From contig JAIXPH010000051.1 in assembly GCA_027486345.1 (NCBI GenBank), positions 1-64,000 of the forward strand: a stretch of 64,000 bases of DNA, read 5' to 3'. The position numbers and the translations under genes were made by a program. This document shows, in pieces, positions 1 to 15,000 of this stretch. Each line of letters starts with the position of its first letter. The first letter of the stretch is position 1. Below the pieces are notes generated by a model. The model was not told the origin of the DNA, did not search any database, and worked only from the letters and a program-made list of their open reading frames with translations. This stretch comes from Paracoccaceae bacterium (GTDB lineage: Bacteria > Pseudomonadota > Alphaproteobacteria > Rhodobacterales > Rhodobacteraceae).

Positions 1-3000
1 GCCCGTTCGCTGGAAGACGGCATCGGCTTTCAAGGCGCGATGGCGGGGTTCCGGCTTTATGGCGCGGCGCTGAGCGATGCCGATGCCGCCAATCTGGCCG
101 CGAACCGGGCCGTCGCGGGTGCCATCGTCTCCCTGCCGATGACCGAGGCACCGCGGGCCGCGACCCTGACCGGTCCCGCAGGCACGCCCGCCGCAACGGT
201 GGTGGACAGCACCGCCAGCCTGGGCGGGGTGTTCAAGGGGCGGCTGGATCTGGCGGGGCAGGTGGATGTTTACCGCTTCACCCTGACCGAACCGACATGG
301 CTTTACTGGAACACCCTGACGGACCGGTCCGACATCCGCGCCCGCCTGATCGGGCCGCAGGGCATCCGGATCGACCGTGCGCTAAGCGATACCGGCGATG
401 CCGGGGCGGGCACCAATCCGCTGTTCCTTGCGCCTGCGGGGGAGTACGAACTGAGCTTTGACGGCAATGGTACGGTCAAGGCCGCCTATGGCCTGCGCCT
501 GATGCCCCTGATCACCGCCGAGGCGATGGACTACGGCGCGACGCTCTCGGGGCGGCTGGACACCCAGCGCGCGGCCCGCGCCTTCACGCTGGAGGCGGCG
601 GCGGGCGACCGCATCTATGTGGACATGCAGGCGCTGACCCAGCCCGGATACAACGCGGCATGGCGGCTGTTCGACCCCTTCGGCCAGCAAGTCCTGCTGA
701 CCGAGGCCAATGATCTGGACGGGATCACCCTGCCCATCGCAGGCAAGTGGACGCTGGTGCTGGAAGGCGACCGCTTCACGCAGCAACAGGCCCCGCTGGA
801 CTACCGTTTCGCGCTGTTCAAGGTGAACACCGATCCGCAGGCCATCACCCTTGGCGGGGCGAATCCGGGCCTTGGGCCGGTGACGGTGGAAAGCCCGCTG
901 GACCGTGGCCTTGTCCTGCGCGGGGCCGAGATGATCGAGGTGGCGGCCAATCCCGCCCTTGACCGCACCGGCAACATGACGACCGAGCTTTGGGTGCGGG
1001 TGGACCGGTTCGGGGATCAGTGGACCTCTCTGCTGTCCAAGACCAACCCGGCGGGGGGGATCGGCGACCATGACATCTGGCTGAATGCCAATGGGTCGAT
1101 CTATGCCTCGGTCATCCGGGCCGATGGCGCGCGCGACGCGGTGCAGACCGATGCCGGGGCGCTTGCTCTGGGCCAATGGGCGCATATCGCCGTCGTGCGG
1201 GATCGCGGGGCCAGCCAGCAGCGCATCTATGTCAACGGCGTCCTGATGCGCGAACAGGCCATGTCGCCCCAGATCGGGCGCGATGTTGGTGGGCCGCTGA
1301 TCATCGGCCAGACCTCGGAAGACGGCGGGAATCTGGCCGGGTTCGAGGGCGCGGTGGATGAGCTGCGGCTTTGGTCACAGGCGCGGTCCGGGGCCGAGAT
1401 CGCCGACACCTACCAATCCCGCCTCACCGGGGCCGAGGCGGGGCTGATCCTTTACCTGCCGCTTGACAGTTTTGGTTCTGATGCCGCGACGCCGGACCGC
1501 AGCGCCACCGGTGCCAGTGCGCGCGTGGTCAACCTTGCCGCCGAGGGCATCACCGGCACCATCACCGGCGTGGGGCAAGAGGTCCTTTATACCTTCACCC
1601 TGACCGAGGCGAAGCGGATCTATCTGGACAGCCTGTCGGAACGGTCCGACATCCGGGTGCAACTGGTGGGCCCGGCAGGTGTGGTGATCGACCGCCATCT
1701 GGCGCAGGTGGACAGCGAAGGCATTTTCAACCCGCTGCTCGCCCTGCCTGCGGGCAATTACCGCCTGCTGGTGCAGGGCGCGGGCGATGCGCGGGGGCAT
1801 TTCAACCTCATCCTGCGCGACATGGCCGAGGCCAAGCCCCTCGCGCTGAATACCCCGGTCGAAGATGTGCTGATGCCCGCCAACCGCACAGCGCTTTGGA
1901 CCTTTGACGGGACCGAGGGGCAACGGCTGTTCCTCGACAACATCTCTGTCACCGGCGGGATGCGGTGGAAGATCATCGACCCCTTGGGCGGCATCCTGTT
2001 GGGCAACACCGGCCCCGGTGACATACCCGACATCACCCTGCCGATGGCGGGCAAATACACCCTGCTGGTGGAGGGGCTCTATTACTGGGGTGGCCAGTCG
2101 CGCTACAAATTGGCGCTCTATGACCGCGCCGCCCCCGCCGCACAGCCCCTGAGCCTCGGCACCCCGACCACGGCGACCATCGCCCGCCCGGGTGCCGCGC
2201 AGGTCTATGACGTCACCTTGGCGACGGCGAAGCGGCTGTTGATGGATGTGGCCACCAACACCGGATCGGCCCGGTGGAGCCTGAGCCGCGCCGATGGCAG
2301 CGTCGTGGTGGACCGCCGCTTTGACCAGACCGATGGGCCAAGCATGGGGGGCAACCCGCTGCTGACGCTGGGCGCGGGCAGCTACAAGCTGACGATTTAC
2401 ACCACGGATGAGTTCACCGGGCCTTTGGCGTTCCGTCTGATCGACGTCGATGCCGATGCGTCTGAGATGTTTTTCGATGATGAGGTGTTGGGGGTCCTGC
2501 CGCAGGACGGGCGCGGCACCAAGGTCTATCGCCTGACTGGCGCGCGGCATCAGGCCTTTGCGATGGATTTCCTCGCCACGCCCGGAAACAACACGATCTG
2601 GCGGATGATCGCGCCCTCTGGGGCGCAGTTGGTCTCACCTGTGGGGTTGTCGGACCGTGGCGGGTTGGTGCTGCCGGAGGCCGGGGAGTATCTGCTCCTG
2701 ATCGAGGGCGCGGCCTATGATGCGCCCACCACCAACGGCTACCGCTTAAAACTGGTCACGCCGGATGGCGCCCCGGCTCTGGGCGCCACGCGCGAGGAAT
2801 TCGGGGCGGGCGCCAGCATCCCCCATGTCAAGACCGCGCATGCCGGACCTTTGCCGGTGGAAGAGGATGGCGGCGCGGGCAACACCATCCTGCGCCTGCT
2901 TGACCCCTTGTCGGCCAACCAGACCACCAGCATCGCCTTTGGCCAGACCGCGACAGGGCGGTATGAGACCGTCGATGTGGGCCTTGACTTCACGCTGACG

Positions 3001-6000
3001 GCCCCGGCCACGGGCAGCATCGGCAATGGCTTTGCGCTTGGGTTGTTGCCGACGGCAAGCTACGGCAGTTATGGCGCGGTGCCTGCCTTGGGGCTGGAGC
3101 CGAACCTGTCCAACGTCCTCGCCGCCGCCGTTGATCTGGTGCAAGGGGCCGGTGATGGCGCGGTGCCGCATCTGTCGCTGCATTTCGGCAGCACCTTGGT
3201 TCAGGTGCCGCTGGCCGATCTGGGGCTTGACCCGATTGGCAGCGGACGTCTGCGCCTGCTGGCCACCCGTGTCGCAGGTGGGGCAGAGGTGTCGGTCAGC
3301 CTGAACATGGGCAGCGGCGCGGTCACGGTGATCGACCGGCTGTTCGTGGCGGGGCTGGAACTGGCCGACCGTCGCCTTGCGATCCATGCCGAAAACGGCG
3401 GATCGGCGACGGCGGGTCTGACGCTGGACAATGTCACCATCGCCACCCCGGCGGCGACCTCTGCGCTGACTGCCGCCCCCGGCGATGTGCTGGCGGGCGA
3501 CTTGGCCGTGGCGGGGGCCGTGGACCGCTGGCAGATCACGCTGAGCGGCCCCGCCCGCATGGCCTTTGACGCGCTGACCAACAACCCCTCCTTGCGCTGG
3601 ATGCTGACAGGTCCGGTGCAGATCGGGCCGGTCGGGTTCCAATCCACGGATGGCTATTACAGCGGCGGCGATCCCTTCGCCAACCTGCCTGCGGGCAGCT
3701 ATGAACTGGCGGTCTGGTTCGACAATGGCGCCACCGGCAGCTACCGCCTCGCCCTGCGCGACCGCGCAGACGCCACCGTGGTGGCGCTGGAAACGCCGGT
3801 CACGGTGACACTTGACCCCGCCAACCGCCAGCACGCCTTTGCTTTCGACTGGCCGGGGGGCGATGCGTGGATCTACATCGAGGCCAGCCGCAGCGCCGGG
3901 GCGCAAAGCTATTACCGTCTGATCGGTCCCGATGGCACGGTCTGGACACAGCAACGCGCCGACAACGCGGATTTCGCCGCGCGTCTGGGCGGGGCGGGGA
4001 CCTATCACCTGATCTATGACGGCCAGATCGAACAGACCGCGCCCACCACCGCCAGTTTCACCCTGCACCGCAGCGCGCGGACCTCGGCGGCACTGACGCT
4101 GGACAGCGCGATCACGGGGACGCTGGCAGGTCCGGGCGATCAGGCGCGCTTCACCGTCACGCTGACAGAGCGCAAGCAACTGATCCTCGACAGCCTGACC
4201 GCGCGCAGCGATCTGCGGTTGGCGCTGATCGGTCCCACGGGCACGATCTACGACCAAGCATTCTACTACATCGACAGCGATTATCGCGGCGATGCCGCTG
4301 TCATCACGCTGGACCCCGGCACCTATCGTGTGCTGGTCTATGCCGACAACCGCACCACCGGTGCCTTCGCCTTTGCCCTGCGCGATCTGGCATCGGCGAC
4401 CGTGCTTCCGCTGTCCACGCCGGTGGACGTCGCTCTTGATCCCGGCAATGGCCAAAGGCTGTTCCGCTTTGACGGCACGGCGGGGCAGCAGTTCTACCTT
4501 GATGCCATTGACGGCACGGTCAACGGCCAGTGGAAGGTCGTCAACGCCTATGGGCAGTTGACCGGATCGGTCAACTATATCCGCAGCGACATGGCCAGTC
4601 TGACGCTGACGGCGGACGGGCCGCATTACCTGATCCTTGATCCCGGCGTGACCACGGGCGAAGGGGCCACGCTGTCCTTCCGTCTGGTGCCGCTGACCGG
4701 GGCAGAGGTGGCGACCGCGCTGAACGAGGCGGTGCAGGGCAGCATCGCCCTGCCGGGCCAGCAGGTGCGCCACACCTTCACGCTGTCACAGGCGACGCGG
4801 CTTTATGTCGATGCCCTCACCCCCGCGAATGGCAATTGGCGCTGGACGCTGACCGGCCCGCGCGGACTGGTGGCGGAAAGGGCCTTCACCTCTTCGGATT
4901 CCGCCGATGCCGGGCTGCCGCCGCTCTATGATCTGGCCGCGGGCGATTACGTGCTGACCATTGCTGCACAGGCGGGGGTGACGGGGGATTATGCCTTCGC
5001 GCTGGCTGACACCGCCTTGGCCAAGCCCATCACGCTGGGCACCACCGAGTCCGACCAGTTGGCGCCGGGCAGTGAAACCCGGCTCTACCGCTTCGATGCG
5101 GTGGCGGGAGAGCGGTATTTCTTCAACCTGCTCGCCGGGGATAGCCGTGCCATCTGGCGGCTGATCGATCCTTACGGGCGCGAGGTTTTCGACAGCTATC
5201 TGGCCGATGTCGATACCGTCACACTGCTGGACAGCGGCACATACCTGCTGCTGGTCGAGGGGCGCGTCTACTACCCCGGCACCCATGACTTTGCCTTCAA
5301 CGTCTTTGCCAACCCGATCACCGCCCCGGTGCGCCTGACGCTGGAGGATATCCCCTCTCCCGATCTGGTGATCGACTCCTTCACGCTGGATACGACGGCA
5401 GAGCTTGAATCGGGCGGTCTGGTCCCGGTGACATGGACGCTGCGCAATGCGGGCGATGCCGCGTTCAGTGGGCATATGTCCAACCGCGTGACCATCCGGC
5501 GGGCGGATACGGGTGAGATTCTGGCCGATCTGGTGGTGCCCTTTGATGGTGCCTTGGCCATCGGGGCCAGCACGACGCAGACCGCCAGCCTGCGCCTGCC
5601 CGTGGGCTCGCGCGCTGTCGGGACGCTGAGCGTCACCCTGCGGCTGGACAGCGCCAACGAGGTGGACGAACAGAACGACGCGGGCGACGCCGAGAATAAC
5701 AACAGCGCCAGCTTTGCCGCGACGGCCGTCTTGGCCGCGCAACCGGATCTCGTGGTGCGCGATCTGGCGCCGGAACCTGCCAGTGGGTGGAGCGCGGGCC
5801 AGACCGTCGCGGTGGTCTGGACGCTGGCCAATGACGGGCGCAAGGCGGCCGTGGCCCCTTGGACCGAACGTCTGGTCATCATCAACCGCGCCACGGGCCG
5901 GGTGGTCTATGCCCAGGACCTGCGCAACCGCAGCACCGCCTTGGCCGCCGGGGCGAGCGTGGCGCGGCGGGTGGAATTCGGCTGGCCTGCGGGCATCGAT

Positions 6001-9000
6001 GCGACGGGCGAGTATGACTTCACCGTCACCGCCGACATGGCGGGCGAAATCGCCGAGGCGAATGATGACGCGACTGGCGAGGCGAACAACACCGCCACCC
6101 GGCGCATCGCCTCGGCCCCCGATCTGGTGGTCACCGCCTTTGCCTTTGACGTGGCCGAGGCGGCGGCGGGCGGCGAAGTCACCCTGACTTGGACCCTGCG
6201 CAACGATGGCGCGGCGGAAGTGCCGGGGGATTGGACGGATTGGATCAGGCTGGTCAACACCTCACGCGGGACGGTCCTGCAATCGGTCGCCGTGGCGGGT
6301 CCGGGTCAGCGTCTGGCCCCGGGTGAAAGCCTCACGCGCCGCGTGACACTGCGCCTGCCCGATGGCGCGGCGGGCGTGGGCACCCTGCGGGCGGAACTGC
6401 GCGCCGACAGCGACATCAACGGCCAATCCGCGTTGATCGAGGCGCGAGAGGGTGTCGCGGCCGAAAACAACAACACCGCCGAGGCAATCATCCAAAGCGT
6501 GGCGCGGCCCTATGCCGACCTTGTCGCCAGCATCACCGGCCTGCCCACTGCGCCGCGTGGCGGCGACGTCGCGACGATCCGCTGGCGGGTGGAAAACCGT
6601 GGCGCGGTGGCGACGGGTGGCACCGGCTGGATCGACAGGGCCTATCTGTCGCGCGATGGCGTCTTGGATGCGGGCGATGTCCTTTTGGGTGCCGTCACCC
6701 GCAGCGGCGGCTTGGCGGTGGGCGAAGGCTACGACGGCGCGGGCGATTTCACCCTGCCGCGCGGGATCGAAGGCGATGTGCAGATCATCATCATCGCCGA
6801 TGCTTTGGAGTCGGTGCTTGAACCCGACACGCGGGCGTCAAACAAGACGAATGCGGCGATCACGCTGGCCTCCCCCTTCTCGGATATGATCGTTCAGGCG
6901 GTGACCTCCCCGTCCGGGTCGCATGTGGCGGGCGCGCAGGTGGATGTGGCGTGGCGCGTGGCCAATACGGGGCCGGATGCGATCCCGTCGGGGGCGACGT
7001 GGACGGATCGGATCTGGCTGTCGTCGGACGCCACCTTGGGCGCGGGCGATGTCTTGCTGGGCAGTTTCACCCGCAGCGGCCCCTTGGCGCTGAACGCCAG
7101 CTACAGCCGGGCAGAGACAGTGGAACTGCCGGCGGGCATGGTGGGCAATTTCCGCATTCTGGTGGAAACCAACGCCGGAACAACGGTGTATGAACGCGGG
7201 GCAGGTGCCAACAACACCCGCGCCGGGGCCGAACTGGCGCTGTCCTCGGCCCCGTCGTCGGACCTGACAGTGTCAGGCGTGACCGGTGCCACCGCCTTGG
7301 TGCCGGGGCAGGTCGTGACCCTGCGCTGGACCGTGACCAACAGCGGCGAGGCGGCGGCACGCGCCCCTTGGGTCGATGGCGTCTATCTGACCGGGCCGGG
7401 GTTGGGCGGCGGGTTGTTCCTTGGCGAACGGACGCGCGGCTTTGATCTGGCGGCGGCGGGGACTTATGAGGGCACGCTTGACGTCACCATCCCCGAGGTC
7501 GGGGTGGGCGATTACCGTCTGGTGGTGCGCGCCGACCATCGCGGACAGGTGTTCGAGGGGGGGCGCGACGGCAATAACAGCGCCGACAGCGGGGCTTTGG
7601 GCCTGCTGCACCCCAACCTGACCGTGGCCACCGTGACGCTGGACCGCAGCAGCGCGACCTCTGGCGAAACCCTGCGCGTGACATGGACCGCCACCAACGG
7701 CGGCGACGGTCCTGCCAATGCGGCGCGGACGGATCGGGTGTGGCTCTCGCGCGATGATACCTTGGGGCCGGATGACATCCTGCTCGCCTCTGTCCCCGGC
7801 GCGGCGCTGCTGGCGGGTCGGTCAGAGGTTCTGTTCACCGATGTCACCTTGCCGATTTCCGCCTCGGGCGCGTGGTTCTTGCTGGTGGGGCTGGACACCG
7901 CCAACACCGTGCTGGAACCGGGGAACGAGGATGACAACCTCGGCACCGCCGCGCTGGATGTGACGCTGGCGCCCTATGCGGACCTTGAGGTGACGCGCGT
8001 TCAGGCCGACACCCTGCTGGTCGATGATCCGGCGGAACTGACCGTGGAATGGACCGTCGCCAACACCGGCACCGGGCGGGGCATCACCGACACATGGGTG
8101 GACCGCATCTGGATCAGCCGCGATGCCATCCGGGGCAACGGCGATGACATCGAATTCGCCCGCTTCACCCGGACGGGCGGGCTTGCGGCGGGGGCGGAGT
8201 ATACCCGGACTGAGACCTTCCTGTTGCCGCCCGCGCTGTCGGGACGCTTCACGCTGTTTGTCACCACGGACGCCGCGAATGCGGTGTTCGAGAATGGGCA
8301 AGAGGCCGATAACACCCGCGCCTTGGCGGGCTACTTCGACGTGGCCCCTATCCCCTATGCCGATCTGGAGGTCGCCAGCGTCACCGCCCCGCCAACCGCC
8401 GAGTCCGGGCGCGAGATGACGATCCGCTGGCGGGTGGAAAACAACGGCATCGGTCTGACCAATGTCAGCCGCTGGACCGACCGCGTCTATATCGCGACCA
8501 ATCCCGCAGGCACCGGGCGCATGCTGCTGGGTGAGTTTGAACATCTGGGCTTCCTCGCCGCCGGGGCCGCCTATGACCGTGAGGCCCGGATCACCATCCC
8601 CGATGGCTGGGAGGGCGCGGCCTATTTCTTCGTCACCACACCTGGTTCGGGTTCGGCTGACTCTGGCTTGCCCTTCGAACTCGTGTTCACCGATGCCGGG
8701 AACGAGCGGTCTTCGGCCCGCGTGGATGTGACCCTGACCCCGCCGCCGAACCTTGTGGTGACCGCCGTCAGTGCGCCCGCCAGCGCCGCCGAAGGATCGG
8801 CGATCGACGTGACATGGACGGTGGAGAACCGGGGCACCGGGCCAGCCAATGGCACGTGGATTGACCGGGTGTTCCTGCGCAAGGCGGGCGGGGCCAGCCC
8901 CGATATCCCGGTGGGCAGCTACAGCTACACCGGCCCCTTGCAGGCAGGCACCAGCTACACCCGCCGCGAACAGATCCTTTTGCCCAGCCAGACCAATGAC

Positions 9001-12000
9001 CGCTACGACCTGATCGTGGTCACCGACCATGGCGCCGTGGTCTATGAACATGGCGCAGAGGGCGACAACGAAAGCATCGGCGACAAGCAGATCACCATCA
9101 GCCGCCTGCCGCGTCCGGACCTGCAAATCTCGGGCTTTGTCACCGGGGCGAAATATACCCAAGGGGCCACGGGGTCCTTGCGCTGGACGGTGATCAACCA
9201 AGGTCCCGTCGCCACCACCACGCCGAACTGGACCGACACGGTCTATCTGTCGCTGGATGACAAGATCACCGCCGATGACATCGTCCTTGGCAGCTATGGC
9301 AACGAGGCCGCACTTGGCACGGGCGAGCAATACCTCAGCCGTGAGGCGTCGTTCCGCATTCCTGACCGGTTCCGGGGCACGGCCTTCCTCTTAGTCAAGA
9401 CCGACAGCGGCAACGCGGTCGAGGAATGGCCGAATGAGGCCAACAACCTTGGCGTTCAGGAAATCACCATCGAGCCGATCCCCTTTGCCGATCTGGTGGT
9501 GGACAGTGTCGTCACCGCGACGCAGGCGTTCGAGGGCACTTCGGTCACCGTCACCTATACCGTGACCAACCGGGGCGCGGGGGCCACCAATATCGGCGCC
9601 TGGGCTGAACAGATATGGCTGACCCGCGACAAGAACCGTCCGCATCCGGGGCAGGGCGATATTCTTCTCTCCACTGTCCAATATGTCGATGGTGCCTTGG
9701 CGGTGGGGGCGGGCTATGACCGGACGGTGACCGTCCGCCTGCCCGATGACGTGGTGTCGGGCAACTACTACATCACGCCCTGGGTTGATCCCTATGGCAC
9801 GGTGTTGGAAGACGCGCTGGCGGTGAACGTCAATCCGGACGACCCGACCGAGTTGAACTCGTCCAACTACCGGGCCGGGGGTGGGGCGCTGATTGGCGGC
9901 GACCGGGTCTTGCAGATCATCGGCAATCCGCCGGACCTGACCGCGCCGGACTTGGCGCTGGTGATTGACGCCGTGACCCCCGTGGCGGTGGCCGGGGTGG
10001 ACGGGCAGAACGACTATGAAATCCGCTACACCCTGACCAACCGCGGCACCCGTGCGGCAGAGCGGTACGAGGCGGCCTTCACCCTGTCCAGCGTGCCGGG
10101 GCTGGGCACGGCGGGCGAAGAATCCTGGCTTCTGGGAACCTTTGGCGGGGACGCCATCGGCATCGGCGAGGCGCGCAGCTTCACCCAGGTGATGCGCCTG
10201 CCGCCGGGGCTGGCGGGCAATTACCTGACCGGCGTCGTCTCGGTGCGCGGCGATACCGATGCCAGCAACGACAAGGATGTGACAACCACCCGCGTCACCT
10301 CGCCCGAACCGGACCTGCGCGTGACCCGCATCGACCTGCCGCCAAATGCGTTTTCCGGTGAAAAGGTCACCATCGGCTATACGGTCACCAATGAAAGCGA
10401 TGCCGCCATCTGGGGCGGAACGCAGTTCTGGACCGATGAGGTCTGGATCAGCCGCGATCCGACCTTCATCCGCAACCGCGCCGTGCAGGTGCAGACGCTG
10501 ACGATTTCCAACGCCACCCCGCTGGAAGGTCGTGCCGCCTATAGCCGCAGCTTTGACGCCACCTTGCCGCGCGGGATTGACGGGACATGGTATGTCTATG
10601 TCTTTGCCAATACCTACAACGGGTTGCAGGAACATGAACGCACATGGCCCGAAGAACAGGGATCGCTTGACGGACAGGCAGGCACGCATCTGCGGCAGGC
10701 CTTTGAAGACCCCGCAGGCACCATGCTGCGGGCGACGCTGCCTGTCACTTACGCCGAACCCGACCTGAAGGTCACCGCGCTCAGCGTGCCGGATGATCTG
10801 CGCGCGGGCCAGACTTTAGACATCACCTTCACCGTCACCAACACCGGCACGCGTGCCACGCGCGAAACCGGTTGGGTGGACCGGGTCTATCTCTCGCTCG
10901 ACTCCTCGCTTGATACCGGGGACTTCTTGCTGCGGCGTGAGGTTGCGGGGCGTGAGATCACCGCCCAATCGGTGCGGCGCGGCGCTTTGGGCATCGGCGA
11001 AAGCTACACGGCCACCGTCACCGTGACGCTGCCCTTTGAACTGAATGGCAATTTCCACATCCTCGCCGTCGCCGACAGCGATCTTGAGGACAGCTATGTC
11101 ACGCCCTCCACCCTTTCACCGCGTTTGGCGGGGCTGGCAGGGCGGGCGAATGGCATCGTCCAAGAGTTTCAGGGGGAGGGGAATAACACCACCTTTGAGG
11201 CGATCACCGTCTCGCCCTATGTCGCGCCGGACCTGTCGGTGACGCGGCTGGTGGCCAGCGAACGGGCCACACGCGGGCAGGTCTTCACGGTGGATTACAC
11301 CGTCACCAATGCGGGCGGGGCTTTGCCGTTCCAGCAGGCGGGTTGGGATGATCTGATCTACCTCAGCCGCGATGAATTCCTTGACCTGACGACCGACCGC
11401 TATATCGGCGCCATCCGCAATGATCGCCCGCTGGGGGCAGGGGAAAGCTACACGGTGCGGCGCGATTTCACCGTGCCCACCGATCTCGCGACCGAGGCCT
11501 ATTACGTCTTTGTCGTCACCGATCCCGCGCGCAACGGCGGGCGGGGCGCGATCTTCGAGGCGGATGACCGCAACAACGCCACGGTGTCTGACCTGCCGAT
11601 GATCGTGGAACTACCGCCGCCCACCGATTTGCAGGTGACGGATATCGACCTGCCCGCCAATGCCCGCGCGGGGGAGCCGATCTCCATCAGTTGGACCGTC
11701 ACCAACATGTCGGACTCCGTGGTGGCCGAAGGGCGCTGGACCGACAGCGTCTTCCTCTCCGCCGATGGCACATGGGACATCCGTGACAAGCCGATTGGCC
11801 GCGTCAGCACCTCCGGCCCCTTGGCCCCCGGCGAAAGCCGCACCCTGACGCTGGTCACCACCATGCCCGCCGCCACGCCCGGCGGCTACCGGGTGATCGT
11901 GCGCACCGACATCTTCAACCAGATCCACGAAGGTGTGCAGGAGGCGAACAACGCCACCCCCTCTGCCGATACGCTGCAAACCACTGTGGATACGATGCCG

Positions 12001-15000
12001 ATCGGCACGCCGGTCAGCGTGATGCTGAAACCGGGGGGCGAAAAGCTGTGGCGGATCGTGGTTCCGCCGTCCGAGACCTTGCGCGTGACGGTGAAATCCT
12101 CCGACCCCACCGCATCGAATGAGATTTTCCTGCGCCACGACGCGCTTCCCACGGCCGCCGAGTTTGACGCCACCTATGAAGGGGCTGTGTCCTCGGACCT
12201 CGTGGCCTTCGTGCCCTCGACCGAGCCGGGGGTCTATTACGTCTCCTTGCGGAATTTCTCTGGCAAGCCGGATGGCACGACCCTGACGGTTCTGGCCGAA
12301 TTGCTGCCGCTGGCGATCATTGACGTCAAAACCGACCGGGGCGGGGCGTCGAAATTCGTCACCACCACCATCACCGGGGCGCAGTTCAGCGAACAGGCGA
12401 CGGTCAAACTGATGCGTCCCGGCATCGCGGAATTCGCGCCGGTGGATTGGCGTGTGGTGGACAGCCGCACCATCATCGCAACCTTCGATCTGACCGATGC
12501 GCCGCATGGTCTGTATGATGTTATCGTTACCAATCCGTCAGGCGCAGCCGCGACCAGCCCCTATCGGTTCCTGATCGAACGCAGCATCGAAGGCGATGTG
12601 ACCATCGGCATCGGCGGAAGTCGGGTTGTCTTGCCGGGAGAGACCGAGACCTATTCGGTCGCGCTGCAAAACCTTGGCAACCTTGACGCGCCCTATACCT
12701 TCTTCCAGGTTGGCGTGCCGGAATTGCATTTGAACCCGTGGGTTTACGGGCTGCCCTTCCTGGAATTCTTCACCAATGTGCGCGGCACACCCGATGGCGC
12801 GGCAGGCACGCCCAATGCCGATATCTTCTGGAACGGGCTGGAAAGCATCGTCAACACCAACGGGCAGTTGACCGCCAGCGGCTTCCTTTACGATATGCCC
12901 GCCGATGGCTTTGGCGGCTTCAGCTTCAACATTTCCGCCTATCCCGGCCTGAAAGAGCTGCACGATGAGGCGTTTGACGCCTTCCGCAAGCGCATGGCCA
13001 ATATCATGCCCGACCTTGACGGGTTGCTTGAAGGCGGGGCAGGCGGCATCGGTGCGTGGTTTGATGCCGTGGTCGAAAAGGCCAAAGACATTAGCCCGCA
13101 ATTGGGCGCGGCGCTGGCGGCCTTCCCGTTTGAGGAAATCTACAACAGCACCGAGGCCAAGCCCGGCGACTGTGAGATCCCCTTCATCCCCTTCCGCTTC
13201 CATATCTTCGCCGCCGCCACATCCATGACGCGCGACGAATTCATCGCCTTCCAGCGGGCCGAGGCGTTGAAACTGCGCAACGCGATCCTGTCGTCGAATG
13301 ATGCGCCGGGGGCTTTGGTCGCCGTGGTCGCGGACCCGGACCTGTGGGTGGATGTGTTCATGTTCGGGCTGGAGCAAGCGGGCATCCTGCGCGAAAAGGA
13401 TGCCCCGCCGCCGATCCGCACCGATCAGGAAATCCTGTCGCTGATGACCACGCTGGCCTCGGGCATCCTGTTCGGACCTGCGGGGCGGGATATCCGCTCC
13501 ACCGGCGATATCCTTGGATTCTTCGAGCAACTTCGCAGCTATTACGGCCATGATCCTGATTTTATGGCCGAAATCGAGTTCTACGATCACCGGGAGTCCG
13601 ATTGCTACGAAGGCGATATCCCGGTCCCGGCCTTGCCGGAGTTTGAAGATTACGACCTTGGCCTGACCAATCCGACACATTTCGAAGCGGTCCGCATCTA
13701 CACTCCTTGGGTGCCGTTTGAGGCGCGGGGGGCCGCGCTGCCCGCTGACTTTATGACCAACGGTCCCGCCCCGGTGGATGGCGCGGGCTTTGAAGAGTTG
13801 GACTTTTCGGCCTATTACGCCAAGCCCGGCGCGACGGCGGGTCTGGCGGCTTTGGCCGGGCCGGAAACGCTGGAAACCATGGGCTGGCTGCCCGCGCGGC
13901 AGGCGCTGCCCTTCTCGGTCCGGTTCGAGAATGGGGCCGATGCCAGTGCTACGGCCAACCAGATTGAGATTGTCACAACGCTGGACCCGGACCTTGATCC
14001 GCGCAGCTTTACCCTTGGCGATATTCGTATCGGTGACATCACCATCGACGTGCCCGAGGGGCGCTGGTTCTATCAGGATGAGTTGGATTTCTCGGTCAGC
14101 CACGGCTTCAAGCTGCGGGTGTCAGCGGGGATTGACCTGTTCCAAAACCCCGCCGCCGCGCGTTGGGTGATCCAAGCGGTTGATCCGCTGACGGGTGAGG
14201 TGTTGCAAGACATCACCCGTGGTCTCTTGCCGCCCAACACCACGGGCCAAATCGGCACTGGCTTTGTCAGTTGGACGGTCAAGCCGTTGCAGGATGTGGA
14301 GACCGGGACACGCATCACCTCATCCGCGCGCGTCTTGTTTGACACAGCGGCGCCAGAGACGACGAATGAACTGGTGCAGGTGGTAGATGGCGAAGCGCCT
14401 GAAACCACTGTCACGGTGCAAAAGATCGCCGGGTCCGAAAGCTATGACGTCCGCTGGCATGCCGAGGATGATATCGGTGCCTCTGGCGTGAAGCATGTCA
14501 CCGTCTATGTCGCTGAAAACGGCGGCGATTTCCGTATCTGGCAGCGCCGGATCGCAGGCACCGACGGGATGGAGATTTTCACCGGCGAGGCGGGCAAGAC
14601 CTACGAATTCTTGGCGTTGGCCACCGATATCGCGGGCAACCGCGAAGAGCCGCGCGACGGGTCCATCGTTACCTCTGACGGACAGGCGGTGAACCTTGGC
14701 GGCACGCCCACGGTGGACAGCACCACTGCGCCAAACTTTGGCCAACCGCCCGCGCCAGTGGTGACGCCATCGACCAACACCCTGTTCACGCTGGCCGAAA
14801 AGGCGGTGCCCGCCGCTGATCCGCTGGTGAATGTGCCAGAGTTTACCCAAGTCCTGAGCCCGCTGACGGGCTCCGCCTTTGCCACGGGCTTTGTGCAATC
14901 CAACGCTGGGATCGGGCCGATGGCCCTTCTGGAACTGGCCGATGGGTCGGTGCTGGTGTCGGGCGGGGCAAATCGTGGCTCGCTCTACCGCTTTGGCGCG

